Shown piece after piece: positions 6,910 through 9,372 of a stretch of DNA of 9,372 nucleotides (its first letter is position 1; each line of letters starts with the position of its first letter). Position numbers and translations under genes: made by a program. The DNA is from CBDAPE01 sp965198325 (GTDB lineage Bacteria > Pseudomonadota > Alphaproteobacteria > UBA828 > JAPUJA01): NCBI GenBank assembly GCA_965198325.1, contig CBDAPE010000005.1:1-9372 (forward strand). The letters run 5' to 3'. The notes under the pieces are model-generated. The model was not told the DNA's origin. It was given only the letters and a program-made list of their open reading frames with translations, and did not search any database.

Positions 6910-7426
6910 CCTACAATAAGACGCGCCGTTTAAGCTGCCAGTAGGCGAGAGAGTTAGACGCTGATCAACAAAATAACCCGTTGAATTGATTTGCTTAATT
7001 TTTAACGGCGATGCGATTATGTATCGGAGCGGTGGTGGAGGGCTTATCCACGTAGGTCCTATGAGGTGAATCGGGGACGGTCTTATGGTGTCACTGTTCC
7101 AAACCTCATCTGGAGACGCATGATGCTTGATCAACAGTTCGGCAAGCCGGAGGGCGCCCAGCAACACAAGATTCTTGGTATTCAAGCAACAGCGGGATGT
7201 GTCAATGTCGGAGAGATCATGTAGCGCATCCAAGTTGCGACATACTCCGACGGTTGGCGACAATATTTCTATAACTCGCTGTTACACTTTGCATTTTTCG
7301 CTCCTTTCCTGCCTTCGGCCCCTTGCATCGTCGCCACGGATCGTCTCAAATAGGCCCCGAATTTGATGTCGCTCGTTTGCGGTTTGATGACTGGCATTCG
7401 GGCCGATGGAGACCACGGGAGAGGCG
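6910..7426. other. Scarred region with no supported gene
   Basis: About 520 nt with lower and uneven GC content. Several short overlapping frames exist on both strands (for example 7127-7366 on the plus strand), but none has a good start, a ribosome binding site or a recognisable domain. The stretch just before the integrase start at 7427 is where an attachment site is often found, but no tRNA gene or direct repeat was visible. Confidence 0.4.
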
Positions 7427-7537
7427 ATGCCGAAGCGCCGCACACTCAAACTGACCAAGCGGATTGTCGAGAAGCTGAAAGCCGAGGACAAGGACGCGAT
7501 CTACTGGGACCGTGAGCTGGCCGGGATCGGAGTCTGA
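7427..7537 (+). pseudogene. Tyrosine-type site-specific integrase, N-terminal fragment
   Basis: A GGGAGAGG ribosome binding site stands 4-5 nt before the ATG at 7427. The 36 codons read MPKRRTLKLTKRIVEKL, then KAEDKDAIYWDRELAGIGV, then TGA. This matches the start of P4-like/DUF4102-type phage and island integrases, where a short basic arm-binding segment is followed by an (A/D)xxWD(S/R)ELxGFGVRV motif. The frame stops exactly after GIGV, where intact integrases continue RVxPSGxK. The following sequence carries an insertion-sequence-end-like motif (from about 7555) and encodes nothing integrase-like. The arm-binding domain is cut short, and the core-binding and catalytic (R-H-R-Y) domains are gone. 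The fragment indicates a former integrated element. Confidence 0.72.
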
Positions 7538-7907
7538 AAATTCTCCTGGAGTGACCCCCTAAAAGTGGTCCAGATTTATTGAAGAGTTTGGCGCATTTTG
7601 CCTGTCTCTCCCATTTATTCCATCTGCGGCAGGGACCTTGGAATTTTGCATCACCCTCGGATATCCTTTCCGGCAGGCACAAGGCCATCGAAGTCCTCAC
7701 CGTCGTCTTCCGCGAATCCTCCATCGGCCGCGCGACGCCCCACACAGAAATCCTCGTCCCCGCCAGCACGTGGCCGTCCTGAAGCGGAAAAGGTCCCAGC
7801 CATTGCTTCGGATGCCTGATGGAAACGGGCGGGACAGGCGGGTTGCCGTGCGCTACGCTGCCTGGAAATGGGGCCCCGCTTGAGGCACCCGCGACAGACA
7901 GGAAAGC
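7538..7907. other. Intergenic scar between integrase fragment and beta-barrel gene
   Basis: 370 nt. It opens with TGACCCCCTAAAAGTGGTCC (from about 7555), which resembles the terminus of an IS3-type element, but no transposase follows. At about 7675-7781 a plus-strand frame (KAIEVLTVVFRESSIGRA...ASTWPS, stop) has strong G/C third-position bias and may be the tail of a lost gene; the opposite strand is also open and biased, so direction is uncertain. The last 100 nt should hold the promoter of the downstream gene, but no clear -35/-10 pair was seen. Confidence 0.35.
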
Positions 7908-8839
7908 ATGCGATCCATGCGCCATGCCACGCACGGTCTTGCCGTCGCGGTTCTGGTGGCGGTCGCGACGGTGTGGTCGCGACGGCCGCGGCGGCGGACG
8001 AGGCTGGCCGCGGTTTCTATTTCGGCGCCGACCTCGGCGTGTCGGTGGCGCGGTCGCTCGAGTCCACGCGCACCAATGTTGGCATCCCGACGAACTGCGA
8101 CCAGTGGCTGGACCCGATCGTCATCGGTGGCGAGCAGCTGCCGCTGCCCGCCGAACGGTGCCAACCTCGGAACCTTCCGTCGAGCGCCAGTGAGTTCGAT
8201 CTCGGCGCCGGCGTGCTGGCCGGCGTCCATATCGGTTACACGGGCCTCGGACCGATTCGCATCGAGGCCGAGTATTTCCACCGCTGGCAGGGCGGGGAAA
8301 AGGTGAGCCTGTTCGTTCCCGGCGACCCCAAGCAAAGGGAGTTCTCCGTACGCGACGAGGAGATCGGCGGACTTCGCGCCGACAATTTCTTCGCCAATCT
8401 TTATTACGACTTTCCAGACTTGGGCGCATCGGCGTTCACGCCCTATGTCGGCGTCGGCGTCGGGGCGTCTCGGGTGGAGATGGACTATTCGGCGACCTCG
8501 ATCCGGCGGGGCGAGGAAGCGCTACGCGCACTGGATCCGCCCCGGCATTCCGGCGCGGCGAACAAGGTATCTCACGCAAGCGAGACTCTGTCTGACTGGC
8601 TGTGGGGCTACCAGTTGATGGCCGGACTGGATTACGCCCTGACCGAACGGCGCCTGCTAACGGCCAAGTTCCGCTACGGAAGTGCCCTTGGCGATTTCCG
8701 CGACGACGGCAACGCATGGCGAAGTTTGCGCGGGCACGCGTCGACAGTCGCGCCAGGCGGTGCGCCGGTCCATTACGGTATTTCGGCGCCCCTACTGAGC
8801 TTCTGGGCCGTCTCGCTCGGCCTCAAATTTTTCTTCTAA
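7908..8839 (+). CDS. Outer-membrane beta-barrel protein, frameshifted within its signal peptide
   Basis: The mature body (about 7990-8836) is a small beta-barrel: GFYFGADLGVSVARS as first strand, a loop with a likely disulfide pair (TNCDQWLDP and AERCQP), alternating strands such as GPIRIEAEYFHRW, FANLYYDFPDLG, FTPYVGVGVGASRVEMDY and GYQLMAGLDYALTERRLL, and a terminal ...SLGLKFFF. The final Phe is the signature recognised by the BAM assembly complex. The natural start is the ATG at 7908 (MRSMRHATHG), with AGGAAAG just upstream and a hydrophobic signal core. That start is in a different frame from the body. The 11-mer GGTCGCGACGG occurs at 7961-7971 and again at 7975-7985; removing one 14-nt unit joins ...LVAVAT to AAAADEAGRGFYFG, restoring a complete signal peptide and one frame. 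As sequenced, the 7908 start would yield only a short out-of-frame product; the body frame is open from 7868 but without an export signal. Confidence 0.82.
7961..7985 (+). repeat. 11-bp direct repeat causing a 14-nt insertion
   Basis: GGTCGCGACGG at 7961-7971 and 7975-7985, separated by TGT, so the period is 14 nt. It lies in the signal-peptide codons of the beta-barrel gene. Because 14 is not a multiple of 3, the extra unit shifts the reading frame. Slipped-strand deletion between the copies would restore it. Confidence 0.85.
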
Positions 8840-9069
8840 CCGGTGTCCGCGCCGCGCCGATACTCGAGACGATCCCGGACAGTCCCGGATCGTCGCAGCG
8901 AAATCGCCGCCGCCGCGTCTTTTCCGGACCTTGCCGGCCGCGTGCGGGGCACAATCCTCGCCGCCGATCATGATCCCGAGGACGGTGCCGCGGCTGTCGC
9001 GGCCAGCATCCGAGCGGGTGCCCATGGGAATCTTGCGGCGCGTGACCTGGACGCAAATGTCGTAGCTTG
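8840..9069. other. Unassigned stretch between beta-barrel gene and IS6 remnant
   Basis: About 230 nt of high-GC sequence, open on both strands with strong third-position bias. The plus frame ends with RGTILAADHDPEDGAAAVAAS (about 8945-9007), faintly like the aspartate-containing strand of Toprim-type primase domains; the minus frame gives MGTRSDAGRDSRGTVLGIM. Neither has a supported start or a clear family. It may be gene debris. Confidence 0.25.
8869..8893. terminator. Stem-loop 30 nt after the beta-barrel gene
   Basis: Arms ACGATCC (8869-8875) and GGATCGT (8887-8893) pair perfectly. After one C-C mismatch, GG pairs with CC around an ACAGT loop. The position just after the stop at 8839 fits a 3'-end structure, but no T tract follows on either strand, so it may only stabilise the transcript end. 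Confidence 0.35.
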
Positions 9070-9264
9070 ATCGTTGAGGCATCGTCCACGGTCCTGATGC
9101 TCCAGGATGCCAATCTCTTTCATCACGACGCCGTAAGACCGAAGCCGGTCCGTTACGATAGTCCCAGGCTGGCCGTGGCGCTTCATCGTCCGTTTCAGAA
9201 ACTTCAGCGCTGCCCTGCGATCCCGGCGCTTCGTGGCAAAGACCTCAAGCGCCTCGCCTTCACC
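9070..9264 (-). pseudogene. IS6-family (IS26/IS240-like) transposase, internal fragment
   Basis: The minus frame contains GEGEALEVFATKRRDRRAAL, then KFLKRTMKRHG, then TIVTDRLRSYGVVMKEIG and a RGRCLND end. This matches the middle of IS6-type DDE transposases, where the conserved run is EVLDxxVQxRRDxxAALRFLRKLLKRxG...xIVTDKLRSYGxAxxEIG...GRWLNNRAENSH. The Asp of IVTD is the second catalytic residue. The N-terminal HTH and first Asp, and the C-terminal Glu region (expected after LNDRAENSH), are missing. Both ends break off into unrelated sequence, so this is an inactive relic. Confidence 0.75.
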
Positions 9265-9372
9265 TGGGATGACGAGGCCGGAACCGTCGCCGGCGATCAT
9301 TATGAAGTGGCTCATATCCGGGAGCGGTTCGATGCGCCCAAGCCGGTCACGATTGGCGACCCGTGGGGAATG
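9241..9372 (+). CDS. Partial reading frame at right edge, unknown protein
   Basis: From about 9250 the plus strand reads LAFTWDDEAGTVAGDHYEVA, then HIRERFDAPKPVTIGDPWGM, up to the last base of the window, with strong G/C third-position bias and a natural composition, while the minus frame loses its IS6 character beyond 9264. This suggests a real gene continuing to the right. The frame is open leftward through the IS6 remnant, and no ribosome binding site or ATG is seen near 9241, so the gene's own 5' end may have been replaced by the insertion sequence. I do not recognise the family. Confidence 0.45.

Noticed and set aside
7675..7790. FRESSIGRATPH phrase that resembles peptides translated from tRNA genes
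   Set aside because: No cloverleaf or T-loop could be found around it on either strand.
7868..7907. In-frame upstream start at 7868 for the beta-barrel protein
   Set aside because: The resulting N-terminus (MGPRLRHPRQTGKHAIH) is basic with no hydrophobic core, whereas the ATG at 7908 gives a proper signal peptide once the 14-nt repeat unit is removed.
7446..7934. 162-codon minus-strand frame across the scar region
   Set aside because: It overlaps the integrase fragment and the beta-barrel signal peptide in antisense and shows no domain or ribosome binding site.

Overview
The window looks like an accessory stretch of a GC-rich Gram-negative chromosome or large replicon, probably a proteobacterium (alphaproteobacterial flavour, not provable from this window). 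The evidence is three outer-membrane proteins (a porin, a TolC-type channel and an Phe-terminated beta-barrel), a type I secretion-style RTX protease, strong G/C third-position bias, and remnants of an IS1595-type and an IS6-type transposase. No rRNA, tRNA or CRISPR array was seen.

Layout, left to right. 1-291 (-): N-terminal part of an IS1595-family transposase running off the left edge. 292-698: lower-GC island with a strong hairpin (404-429) and a small orphan ORF with an excellent ribosome binding site (461-670). 699-3197 (+): kexin/subtilisin-type serine protease with a P domain and RTX calcium-binding repeats, cut off near 3116. 3051-4112 (-): porin with signal peptide and N-terminal coiled coil, also cut off near 3108-3117, so the two convergent genes are joined inside both coding regions. 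4113-4456: intergenic region with two terminator-like hairpins. 4457-5860 (+): TolC-family outer-membrane channel. 6042-6572 (-): small four-helix membrane protein. 6573-7907: scarred region with a coding remnant, the first 36 codons of a tyrosine integrase, and insertion-sequence-end-like motifs. 7908-8839 (+): outer-membrane beta-barrel protein whose signal peptide is put out of frame by a 14-bp partial duplication. 9070-9264 (-): IS6-type transposase fragment. 9241-9372 (+): reading frame of an unknown protein running off the right edge.

Functionally, the RTX protease would be a type I secretion substrate and the TolC homologue a fitting outer-membrane exit duct, but the ABC transporter and membrane-fusion protein are absent here, and the protease has lost its C-terminal end, where the secretion signal normally lies. 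The rest reads as a decaying, rearranged region: at least four genes are truncated or frameshifted (protease, porin, integrase, beta-barrel protein). The most notable signals are the microhomology junction at 3108-3117 and the 11-bp direct repeat in the beta-barrel signal peptide. I did not find a convincing new biological system.
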